Source: Tubulanus polymorphus (lineage: Eukaryota; Nemertea; Palaeonemertea; Tubulaniformes; Tubulanidae). Taken from it: a stretch of 64,000 bases of DNA. Shown piece after piece: positions 48,760-58,522 of this stretch. The DNA is taken from positions 26,262,153-26,326,152 of the forward strand of contig NC_134028.1 of assembly GCF_964204645.1 (NCBI RefSeq), given 5' to 3'. Numbering within the stretch: the first letter of the stretch is position 1; each line of letters starts with the position of its first letter. A program made the translations under genes and the position numbers. The notes beneath the pieces were generated by a model, which searched no databases, was not told the DNA's origin, and was given only the letters and a program-made list of their open reading frames with translations.

Positions 48760-49935
48760 TGCCTGTAGATACTGGTTGACATGAAATGTATAACTTAACA
48801 TGACGGAGCGATGATAACTAACGTAAACGTTAGTATATAGCATCGGATACTGATACTCAAATTTCTCTGAAACAAAAACTCCAGGTTTCGTAAAAACTGA
48901 GTATATTACTGAGTAGGCTCGATTGTTCAAGTAGATATATAAAGTAAATGTCTGTGCATCGATTTGTTCAGGTATCATTTCAACTCACGATTGCATCATT
49001 CCACGATATCTAAAATTTAAAAATTCAAACTCAAATTTCTCTCAAACTAAAACCTGGGGCTTTCTGAAAATCGAGTATAATATTAAGGAAACTCTTTTCT
49101 TTAAGTTGATGTAAAGCGGATGTCTGTGCATTGATTTGATCATAATAAAAAACGCGTCATTTCAATACACGATTGCATCATGGCGCGATATTCAGAAATT
49201 TAAATTTCAAAATTAAATATCTCTAAAACTAAAACCTGAGGGTTCCTGAAAATTAAGTATATTAATAAGGAAACTCTATTCTTTAAGTTGATTCAAGGCA
49301 GATGTCTGTGCATTGATTTGATCATAGTAAAAAAATGCGTCATTTCAATACACGATTGCATCATGGCGCGATATTCAGAAATTTAAATTTCAAAATTAAA
49401 TTTCTCTCAAACTAAAACCTGAGGGTTCCTGAAAATTAAGTATATTAATAAGCAAACTCTATTCTTAAAGTTGATTTAAGGCAGATGTCTGTGCATTGAT
49501 TTGATCATAGTAAAAAAAACGCGTCATTTCAATACACGATTGCATCATGGTGCGATATTCAGAAATTTAAATTTCAAAATCAAATTTCTCTTAAACTAAA
49601 ACCTGAGGCTTTCTGAAAAGTAAGTATATTAATAAGCAAACTGTAGTCTTTGAGTTGATGTAAAGCGCATGTCTGTGCATTGATTTGTTCATAGTTAGAT
49701 TGCCTGTTATTGCGACACACGATTGCATCATTGCGCGATATTCAAAATTTAAAAATTCAAACTCAAATTTCTCTAAAACTAAAACCTGGGGTTTCCTGAA
49801 AAAACGATTATATCAATAAGATGACTCTATTCTTCAAGTTGATGTAAATAAGATGTCTTTGCATTGATTGGTTTATAGTAAGAATTGGTGTTATTTCAAT
49901 ACTCGAAGCATCATTGCGCGAATATTCAAATGATT
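48760..49935. repeat. Satellite-like tandem array, ~180-bp unit, about six copies
   Basis: The phrase CTGTGCATTGATTTG recurs at 48953, 49124, 49306, 49489, 49673 and (as CTTTGCATTGATTGG) 49857, a period of 171-184 bp. Each unit also has AAACTAAAACCTG, GAAAATTAAGTATATTAATAAG, AAACTCTATTCTTTAAGTTGAT and CACGATTGCATCATGGCGCGATAT. The three middle units are the most alike. A related, decayed piece lies at 57950-58165. Confidence 0.85.
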
Positions 49936-50164
49936 CATGAGGATCAAATGAGAGTGTACTGACTGTCTGAGAGTGTAACGCCTGTCTGAGCATGTACCGC
50001 CTGTCTGAGAATGCACTGACTGTCTGAGAGTGTACTGGAATTGACCGTGTCTTCTTGGCTTTTGGAAAACTTTGATAGTATTTTATAGCTACCATCAATT
50101 TGTAAGATTTATTGTTAACAGCCAATAGAAAAAAAAAACAAGACTAGCAGTACTCTATAGATAA

Positions 50165-50225
50165 TTTATTCATTTGACGCACGAGCTTTTGCAACTAATG
50201 AATAGTAGCTTCATCAGGCGAATGA
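50165..50225 (-). mobile_element. Penelope-like 3' end with CTGATGA motif
   Basis: The minus strand reads GCCTGATGAAGCTACTATTC + ATTAGTTGCAAAAGCTCGTG + CGTCAAATGAATAAATT. CCTGATGAAGC followed by a short stem and (G/C)AAA.GCTCGTG is the typical 3' end of Penelope-like elements. It resembles the better preserved one at 54720-54760. Confidence 0.4.
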
Positions 50226-50505
50226 GTCTAAAAGTCTATCCAATAGAAAATAAATTCTGAGAAATCTAACACAATTTACTCAGATTTAATGAAAGTTCAT
50301 TATTGTGTAAAATATGAATGTGCCGGCAACTAAATTAAATATCAATATTCTTTGTACAAGAATTCATTGTGAGTGGTGAAATGAATATCTGAAAATGTAC
50401 AAACTGTTTATATCGAGATAAGAGACTTTTCGTTATAGAATCATATTTGTAGCCTGCATGCGTACCACAATCTATTGTAAATATCATATCGTGTGTTGCG
50501 TACCC

Positions 50506-50813
50506 TCAACTGCCAGGCTGTTTCTTGTCCACCATCTCTTGAATAAGTATCTGAGTTTGTACATCGAGATTTTCATGTATTCTAGTGAGATTTAATTGTA
50601 TCTAGAGAATTTACACATGACATTTAGTCCGTAACTGAACTGAACTGAAGCCAGACTTAACATTACATAAAGTACTGGTTGGGCTGCATCAGATACTTAC
50701 ATGGATCCGACTACGACCGCACGTTTTAGTCGTCTTTTTCCTCCATTGATGAGCGATTGTTTTTAATACATGTCGCAAATCACCAGCACCAATCACTAAT
50801 AAATTGATCACAT
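50506..50813 (-). CDS. DUF4470/DNAAF3-like fragment, two exons
   Basis: Minus-strand exons 50701-50813 and 50506-50601 join in phase 0 (GTAAGT donor, CTCTAG acceptor). The first encodes V-I-N-L-L-V-I-G-A-G-D-L-R-H-V-L-K-T-I, which fits the DUF4470 motif (hydrophobic strand, then G-x-G/C-D-x-R-H/N-x-L-K-T) shared by the dynein assembly factor DNAAF3 and related proteins. The second encodes 31 residues ending DVQTQILIQEMVDKKQPGS and a stop. The usual following 'FFVLENNLE' segment is missing, and no upstream WG-NTPA exon was found. It may be a short isoform, a diverged paralogue or a decayed copy. Confidence 0.35.
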
Positions 50814-51509
50814 CTAAAAGGGAAACAATAGAGACCTAGCTACGGACACCTTAAACTGCAGTTGCTTCTGGCTTATCTTTGACAGCTCCGAGAAGGGGGT
50901 ACCCGTTCGTAAGTACGCATCGTGCAAGATACAATCTTTAAAGTTTGTTGACTCACTTTTTATCAGTTGGTGGAGTTGGAAGTGCAGCAGTGAAGGCGTG
51001 CCCGTGGCAATAATTTACTAGAGATGTTTTTTATTTCTATGAATATGGTACCATGTTTAAGACAGAATTGAAATAAATTCGCTGCGGCAACATATAACAA
51101 CGTGACAAAAATCGGCATTTTTGTACTTCCTCCTCTTCCACAAGTCACAACGGCGAACGCTGATCGTCGTACCTCTGCATCATCGACTTTACAGCAAACG
51201 CCAATAGGATTTGGTCTAACTGCAGTTTGGGTCACCTATCCACTGGGTGGCGCTAATGTCTATTTATTAATGGATGAGACCTGTTTTTCTGGGATATTTT
51301 GCTTACTTTTTGGGATACATACCTCATTTATGTCTTAACAGAATGCCAAAAGTCGCGGACAACAACTGAATATCCGATATATTTCCAGTTCTGTCCCAAT
51401 TAGATGGATTGGCAAAAAGACTCCTTAAGTCCAGTTGAATGAGAGAGAAAATCCTCCATTTTGTGAAATTTCTTGAATTTTTACATTGTTACATGCCTAC
51501 AAAATGAAG

Positions 51510-53528
51510 TTATTTTTCTTGTGGGGTCTCAACAACTAAATCAGGGTGGCGTAGGCATGGTAACGAATTGATTGATTGTATTGAATTCATACGTCGAGTA
51601 ACATGGTACATTTTCTTTGTGAATTTCGGTGTCTCCTCGGTACATAGTCCGTGCGCAATATTAGCCCTCTCCACTCGTTCCGCGATCTTACTTCTGGGGT
51701 CAGCTGACAGATTTTCCTTGATGTATTGCATAATATAACGATGCAGGCGTTCTATTCCACGATCATTTAAATGCAACCCATCCAAACGATAAAATTCTTG
51801 TTTGACAGAGAATTGATCTCCTTTGTTTTTGCGTTTCTGACTCGTTTCGAAAATACGCTGAAATGAGACAACACAATCAAAATGCAGGCTATGAAAATAT
51901 ACCATTTTACAGATGTTAGCCGCCTTTTTGTTAGCGTACGGTACTAAACTTTGTCCTCTATTGTTAGATAACTTTTTTCTCTTTTTAAAGGATTATTTGT
52001 GATGTGTTCTATCATATTTAATTGGTTTGTAGGTGAATTTTGCCATGTAAGGAGCATTCAAACCATGGGAATACGTATCTTGTTTGTTTTCAGTTATCTA
52101 AAATCTACGAGCAATTATAGATGATAAATGATTGCAAAAGTCAAAAATACTCTAGAAACCAGCAAATAAGGAGTAATTTTGAATTCTTCATTTTCGTAGC
52201 AAATTCAAACTTTGATTGACTTTGGAGGAGGAGCTTCTTAGTTATCAACTCACTGACCACAAGCCTGCTGAATTATGTAAACATAACAGCTGTGTGTTTT
52301 TTATCTTGTAAGCTGTTGTTAATTAATTGCCTTCACCGGCAATGGTTTTTACTCGGAGCAAAACTTGTTTACTGGGTAAAAAGGAAATATGATAAATTTT
52401 TAATTCGTTTCTTATAACTAGATTGATTTACCCTCAAATTTTTAGGAAAATCGGACCTAAAATAAAAACAAGGAAGTTTTTTACCCATGTTCTTGCCTTT
52501 AATCAGAAATAATCCCCAGAATCATGGAAGGTGTCATTCAATTCCATCAGTTACAGATTTTTACTCGTTTTACTCGAATTATTGGTCGAGTAGTATACAG
52601 GGAGTAAAAAACAAGTTTTTTTTGTCTGGCCAGTCCAGGGGCCGTGCTGAGATACAAAAAATAACGACCTTCGAATCCCTACGCATGTGGCAAAAACTGG
52701 CCACGGGTTTTTTTATCATTCTCATGTCGCATTGTTGCGAATTTGAGAAACACTAGAAATGTTTGAATGCTGCCAAAATGTCAAAATCCACCTACAGGCC
52801 AATGAAATATGATAAAACACATCACAAATAATATTTAAAATAGAAATAATTACCAAACAATAGAGGACAAATGAAAGTACCCTAACAAAATGGTGGCTGG
52901 CAACTGTAACATGGTATTAGTTTACGGTATACATTTCATGAATATATATATTTACCTCAGTTTTCATGAAGGAAACCCTTTTGAACCTGGGTTCGCGCAG
53001 AAGCTTCTTCGTTAACCTATTAACTTTCTTCCGCTTCTGATCCTTCACCTTTGAATCATTTCGTGGAAATATCGGCAACAGAAGGATTTTGGTTGATGGC
53101 ATCATCAGCGCGAGATAACCTAAAAAAAACTAGTATCAAGAGGAATTTAGTCATTCGTCATTTAGTCATTTGAATTTTCTGTAATTTTCTGCATAAACTG
53201 TTGAGTAACTAACCTGGTATGCCTTTACTATATCCTTTGGTTGAACATTTTCGTTTAAATCGTTAGTTCCGACCCATACTATGAGAACGTCCGCGTATTT
53301 TATGTCGTCAATTATTTTCTCACCGACGATTCTACGCATTACGTCAATGCCTATTCCTGGCCAAAAATGTGTCTTATGATTTTCCGATTCCGGGAAAAAA
53401 CGACCCATGCTATCACTTAAAAGTATCGTTTTCATTTTGAATGTGTGCGCGCTCATGTAAACCGGGTAATAATCTGGTAAGAACTGGTTTGAAATTGTTG
53501 TGCGCCTTAAACTAGGTAGAGCAGTCAC
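51510..53528 (-). CDS. SGNH/GDSL hydrolase-like protein, three exons, possibly broken
   Basis: Three minus-strand segments are visible: 53214 to about 53528, 52956-53119 and 51510-51857. The first has KTILLSDSMGRF (block I, catalytic Ser) and DVLIVWVGTNDLNE (block III Asn). The second has KILLLPIFPRND. The third has FYRLDGLHLNDRGIERL, where D-G-L-H supplies the catalytic Asp and His (block V), and then a 75-residue basic tail. Order and spacing fit SGNH esterases, including those seen as domains in invertebrate retroelement proteins. Segments two and three join cleanly (phase 0). The join of one to two is not clean: after the CAG|GTTAGT donor the frame would meet a stop, so a weaker donor, a microexon or a frameshift is implied. 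No ATG is evident at the 5' end of segment one, so an upstream exon may exist. Confidence 0.55.
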
Positions 53529-54705
53529 TTTTGCTTACGCAACTGATAGTTAAGCAACATAAGATTATATAATATCAATGATTTATAAAAATGTTTATAC
53601 GTCCATGAAGTAGTTTTGTTTAAAGATTCAATGTTACATGTACGTCTGATTGAATAATGAGGATGTAGTGGAAAAATCCCAACGTTTTAGTTAGCCACTT
53701 AATAATTTCAAGATCAGGATAATAATTGTTAGGTTCAAAGAAGTATATTGTTCATTTATTTTGCCGCATAACCAAAGCGTTGAAAATGATGGAATATAAC
53801 ATTCTATTTCACCTACACATGCTGTTTAATGGGAATGTCTATTTGAGATTAGCTGACACCCTCAGATGAGAAGTGCGGACCGATAAAACACAGCGAAATG
53901 TGAGGAATAGATACAATCTATGCCTAGTATAAAAGCATTTATACTGTATAGTCCTTATGAATATTGATAGTGTACTACTAATTACAAAGAATGTCGTGCA
54001 GGCGTGAAATTCGTGTTAGTTGATACTTGGTTTTTCGGATTTTATGCCTGTTTGATGGTGATTTCAAAGTCACTTCTGCCAGAAGTTCGATGTACGATTT
54101 CCACATGATGTTAAATGTTCTTTTATCGCTGAAGGTTAAGTTCCATGCTCCTTTACCCTTGTGGCGAAATTTCGTCACGGGTTGGGGGCGGTCTGTACGC
54201 TACGCATGAACAAGTTTTTGGTGCCAAATGAATGGTCGTTTATATGTTTTAGTATCGATTTCATGGTTTCGTAGACTTTTGGACCATTTAAGTTTGGACG
54301 CTCCGCGTGACGTCACCCACTGCGCGCAATGATCAAAACAAACACAAAGACAAACACGATGTGAAGTCTATTCATAATGAGTTGACGTGCGGCTTTTTCT
54401 CCACATCAAAGAGCAGCTACTGCTGTGAGCTGTCAGATAGCTGCTACACAAATGATCCATCACAGATGTGCTGACCCACTGCAGCCCAGCGTCCACCAAG
54501 AGTGAATAACTACACACACATAACTTGCATCTCCAACCACTCAGTTCTTTAATATTACCAGGGAGGTGGGAGTTCACTCCCACCTCCCTGATATTACACA
54601 AGTCAGTTTATAATGCAAATGATTTGGTTGACAAATTCATTATAAATATCAGCGATGATAAATGAAGAAATCTCACACTTCGAATTTAAAATTATACGAT
54701 CAAAT

Positions 54706-55325
54706 TTATTATTACGAAACCACAACGTTTCGGCTGTTAACTAACAGCCATCATCAGGTGGAATGACCAGAAAAACAAGTTACAAAGCATATAAACTCAC
54801 AGGATCTAAAATAGAAGCAGTGTGTCAAAACTAAAGATAAACAGACCAAGCAATAAAACACCAAGGGGTACCGTGGAAACCACAGCAATTCTAAACAGTT
54901 CAGAGTAAAAACAAATTATGTAACTAAGTGAAGTGGACTGAAGAGGGTGGCGATAACAGAGTGACACATAGTGACATTAACCCAAATCTAATAAAGAGTT
55001 GATGTGTCTGGATAATAATTGGTTATGTGGAGAAAAACCAGTATTTAAATTAGTAGATAAATTGGATTTCGAAAGTTCACATATTAGGGCTGATTCCACT
55101 ATGTGTCTCTTATTAATATCTTTACAAGGATAAATAAGTTTCGAATTCTGAAAGTCAAATTGGTGATTAGTTGTAAAGACATGATTTGCTATTCCACTCT
55201 CAGGCTTTTGGTTGCGGATATCTATGTTGTGTTCTTTAATACGCTGACTAAGATTACGTCCCGTTTCGCCGATGTACATCATATTACAGTCTTTACATGA
55301 TGATTCTTCGTCTGAATTAGATTCA
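54706..55325 (-). mobile_element. Penelope-like element, 3' part (GIY-YIG endonuclease and 3' end)
   Basis: The minus-strand ORF 54977-55282 and its upstream extension (CKDCN) encode MYIGETGRNLSQRIKEHNID, a GIY-YIG nuclease domain, then NHVFTTNHQFDF and HIVESALICELS. This is the C-terminal endonuclease of Penelope-like retroelements. The reverse transcriptase part is absent upstream, so the copy is 5' truncated. The 3' region ends with CCTGATGATGGCTG-loop-CAGCCGAAACGTTGTGG, then AATAATAAATTT. Confidence 0.82.
54727..54757 (-). ncRNA. Hammerhead-type ribozyme core in the Penelope-like 3' end
   Basis: On the minus strand CTGATGA (54751-54757) is followed by the perfect stem-loop GGCTGT-TAGTTA-ACAGCC (with one extra T before it) and then GAAAC (54727-54731). 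This is the CUGAUGA-stem II-GAAA core of the hammerhead, known from Penelope-like elements. ACG..CGT after GAA could form a 3-bp stem III with GTA as cleavage triplet. I could not find a convincing stem I, so activity is uncertain. Confidence 0.45.
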
Positions 55326-55644
55326 AACTATGTAATATGGATGCATCCGCAAAAGAGAGTGACTGGGTAGAAGATTATCGTAACTTTTTACACACTTATA
55401 GCTATCTGTTTTCAGAGCCTATTTTGATTTGTTAGTTGATACAAATTACCTGGCTCGCGATAAAGTTTTTCCTATCATTTACTTCGACTAAAGCATAATA
55501 TATGTAACCGACCACCCAAATCAAGTCAAGTTGAATATGGGTACAATGTCGAGATGAAAACATATCCATGGTTTCCACACGAGAAAAAAAAATAATCAAC
55601 TCAAATTCAATCATGATAAACCCGTCCTTGTTCCTCGAGTAAAC

Positions 55645-55855
55645 AAAAATGATGCCTTGTTTCTCCGCAGCGGCCGGGTCAATTTTTGTAAAATTTGATA
55701 AAATTAGTAAACAGTTCATTTCTAGAGCTGCTGGGTTTGTTATGGTAAAATTGATCACGATTTTTAAAAAAAAAGTAATGTATAGGGTAGATAGGCGGCC
55801 GGCCGGGTCAACTTCTAAGCTCAGCAGAGCGGGGAAACAAGGTATCAATTTTTTT
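55645..55855. mobile_element. MITE family 2, fullest copy
   Basis: About 210 bp bounded by inverted AAAAATGATGCCTTGTTTC and GGAAACAAGGTATCAATTTT ends, with GCAGCGGCCGGGTCAA and GGCCGGCCGGGTCAA inside. Related pieces lie at 35651-35768, 60434-60580 and 61376-61520. The long ORFs on both strands here are by-products. Confidence 0.6.
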
Positions 55856-56949
55856 AGGCTTAAGCTAGTAGTAAATATATAAATACCATTTAGCGAGACA
55901 AATGTATGATGACAGAATAACTGCAGTCTAGATTATTTCATTAATTGTTTTGGACACTGATTATGTACCGTGCTGCTTTTCAAATAGGGAAGTTTCCAGT
56001 TACAGGCGCCAGAAAATAGAAATTGTCGCCTTTCAAACGATAATTTTGGTGTCAGAGGGGGGATGGACGACAATAAATCGTGCCAAAGGTTTTACTTAAA
56101 AAAATAAATAAATCTATCCAACAACGGTACCTGTGGGACCACCTCAAAATGACGCCTAACTGGAAACTATTACATCACATGGCAACGGGGTTATCTAATA
56201 TTCAAAATGAATGATGATTCTGTTTCGCGTATTTTTAGAATCACTCATTTTAGAATCACTCTAATCCGTGTAATGTTGATAAATAAAAAAGTTTCGCAAT
56301 CGAATATAATGTGATAAAATATGGAAGCAAAACCGGCTACTGACTACACACTGACCGGCTACACAGCCACGGTCAGGTGCAATTTCCAGTAAAGAAAAAA
56401 GCATACACTCACAGTACATTAGCAGGGTTAGCGGTAAAGGCCCCTTATTCTAAGTTAGGTAAAAATCCTCTACCTTTTGAACGGAGTATGAAACAATAAC
56501 TATAAGGCGGATTTAGTCATATTTATTTATTCAATGTATCTATATTTTATTGTACGGTGTACATAAGGATACCATCAACATACCAATTACTTTATACTAC
56601 ATTCTCAAAGTTATCGCACAGCTCGAACATATCGCAAGTTTGAAACAGGTCACCGCACAGTTAAAATGACACTTGCTTGAATTTAAAATGTTTAAAATAT
56701 TAAGTGCATTATTTCAAATTTCTTTTTTTTCGCATCGCTCAGTGAAATGTAACACAAAGTAAAAATAGTCCACCGTTCGACGATGTTCCAGTTCTAATTG
56801 AAAAATGTTACAAATTAAGAGTTCACTTATTCTATGAATTCCAACAACCCCTTATTCGAAGAAATTATCATATGATTTAGGGGATTTTTACCGAGGGAAT
56901 GTTTTCTCACTACTCATTAGCAGAAGCTGTTCAGAAAGTATAAAAATGT
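55856..56949. other. Non-coding, AT-rich
   Basis: I see nothing gene-like in this stretch: no long ORF with a domain, no RNA gene and no clear tandem repeat. Confidence 0.5.
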
Positions 56950-57195
56950 GATCTTTAGTCAGCGCATCAAAGAACATAAGCCTGAAAGTGAGGTTGCTAA
57001 TCCCATTTTATCACCAATTTGACATAAGAACTCGTTATTTATACTTTAAAAAAATGCAGACACATAGTGGAATCGGCCCTATAAGCCTAAATATAAACGG
57101 GAGAAATTTAACTTATACAGCATTCACTTTCGGACGTAATCTTAGTCAGCGTATTAAAGAACACAACATAGATATCCGCAACCATACTGGGTGAA
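56950..57195 (+). mobile_element. Decayed Penelope-like GIY-YIG fragments
   Basis: Two overlapping pieces of the element at 54706-55325 lie here in the opposite orientation. The second, CGTAATCTTAGTCAGCGTAT.. , encodes G-R-N-L-S-Q-R-I-K-E-H-N-I-D-I-R-N exactly as the first copy. A stretch GACACATAGTGGAATCGGCC matches the ESAL region. Order is scrambled and there are frame breaks, so the copy is dead. Confidence 0.65.
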
Positions 57196-57949
57196 ATTTT
57201 CCACATAGTAATTATCGGTATCTATCTATACGTATATATCAACTCTTTATTGAATATCCGTTTATTCTACAATGGACGTCATAAACTAGATTATACTCCT
57301 TGATTCTACTAATATGTGTTTTATCCTGTAATGGACCAATGGACGCTAATACGAAGGGACGTAAAAAAGCGGCGTTAGATCATGACCAGAGCTGTAGACG
57401 GATCATATGGCAACGTTGAGATGGCTTTCCGATGAGATGACAGTATTTTGCCAATTATAGCCCCGCCGAATAGCTCTGAGCTAAGAGCAATCAAGCTCAT
57501 TGCGTTGAGTTCATAATCTTACTTTACTATTTCGATTGAAACTAAAATTAAATTTTCAGTTGCGTCAGATAGCTTCGCCGGGGACAGTAAAAGAACTGGG
57601 TACATGTTACATCACCCATGATTAGTGACGGAGCAAATAAGCAAAACTAGGAAGAAAACAGCGAGAGGTACCTCAGTAACCACAGTCTTAACAATCTTTG
57701 ACTCCATCCAATACGAGTATTAAAGCCCATGATTGGACATTATGTAACCATGGACAAGCCTACAGCAACACCAAGCTGCCAACATCAACCGATAATCTTG
57801 TTGGTAACGCTATTTTTGTTAAAATTGATATACTAAAAGTGGATTGATTTTTCTTCATCGTGGATATACACTTTAGTATTGCATAACATAATTACATAGC
57901 GTTGCGTTGTTCCAATTTCCTTTACTTAGAACGTCAAGCGCATGTTGTT

Positions 57950-58165
57950 CTATAAGTAAAACCTGAGGTTTCTTGAAAATTAATGATGTCGGTGCAATAA
58001 TCTGTTGTATTATTTCAATACACAAATGCATCTTTCGGCAATATTCAAAATTTAGAGATTCAACTAAAATTTTCTCTCAAACTAAAACCTGAAGCTTTTT
58101 GAAAAATGGACTTTGTTGAGCCTATCCTCTCTAAAGTGATAAAGAATTGATTTGTTCATAGTTAG
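57950..58165. repeat. Isolated piece of the ~180-bp satellite
   Basis: AAGTAAAACCTGAGGTTTCTTGAAAATTAA, ATTTCAATACACAAATGCATC and CTCAAACTAAAACCTGAAGC match the units at 48760-49935, giving slightly more than one diverged unit 8 kb away. Confidence 0.6.
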
Positions 58166-58347
58166 AATACATGTTATTTCATAGAGGATAGTTAGATACA
58201 CCATCGATACACAATACACACTGTAAGGGCTGACTGTAGGTTTACAGTAGCCTACCAACCACTGGAAGAGTTTCATTTCAGGCGAATGAAATTACTCGGA
58301 GACTCCCACATACATTTTGGGGCGGCACCTCCTTTAAGTGTATAGTC

Positions 58348-58373
58348 TATATATATATATATATATATATATA
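58348..58373. repeat. (TA)n microsatellite
   Basis: About 13 TA dinucleotides, about 120 bp upstream of the promoter of the PHD-USP gene. Shorter TA runs occur near 4688 and 11007. Confidence 0.9.
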
Positions 58374-58491
58374 CTGGTATTCCATAAACGGTACAGATCT
58401 TTACTGAAACGCACTCAGTTCAGTAAAATATCAAAGAATTTCGCTGCAAGTTAGTTTGCGTAAAACCTTGTACCCTCGAAGATCGCGATTA

Positions 58492-58499
58492 TATATAAG
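58492..58499 (+). promoter_or_regulatory. TATA box of the PHD-USP gene
   Basis: TATATAAG lies 31 bp before the start codon at 58523. The expected initiation site (25-30 bp downstream) is almost at the ATG, so the mRNA leader would be only a few bases unless transcription starts elsewhere. Confidence 0.45.
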
Positions 58500-58522
58500 T
58501 ATATTATTTTGGAGCTGCAATC

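Noticed and set aside
50963-51338. Overlapping ORFs on both strands at 51.0-51.3 kb
   Set aside because: No domain, no conserved motif and no clear splice signals linking them to the neighbouring minus-strand exons.
54368-54601. 77-codon minus ORF
   Set aside because: No recognisable domain; lies beside the Penelope-like 3' end in repeat-rich DNA.
55432-55882. ORFs on both strands near 55.4-55.9 kb
   Set aside because: They coincide with the inverted-repeat MITE at 55645-55855.
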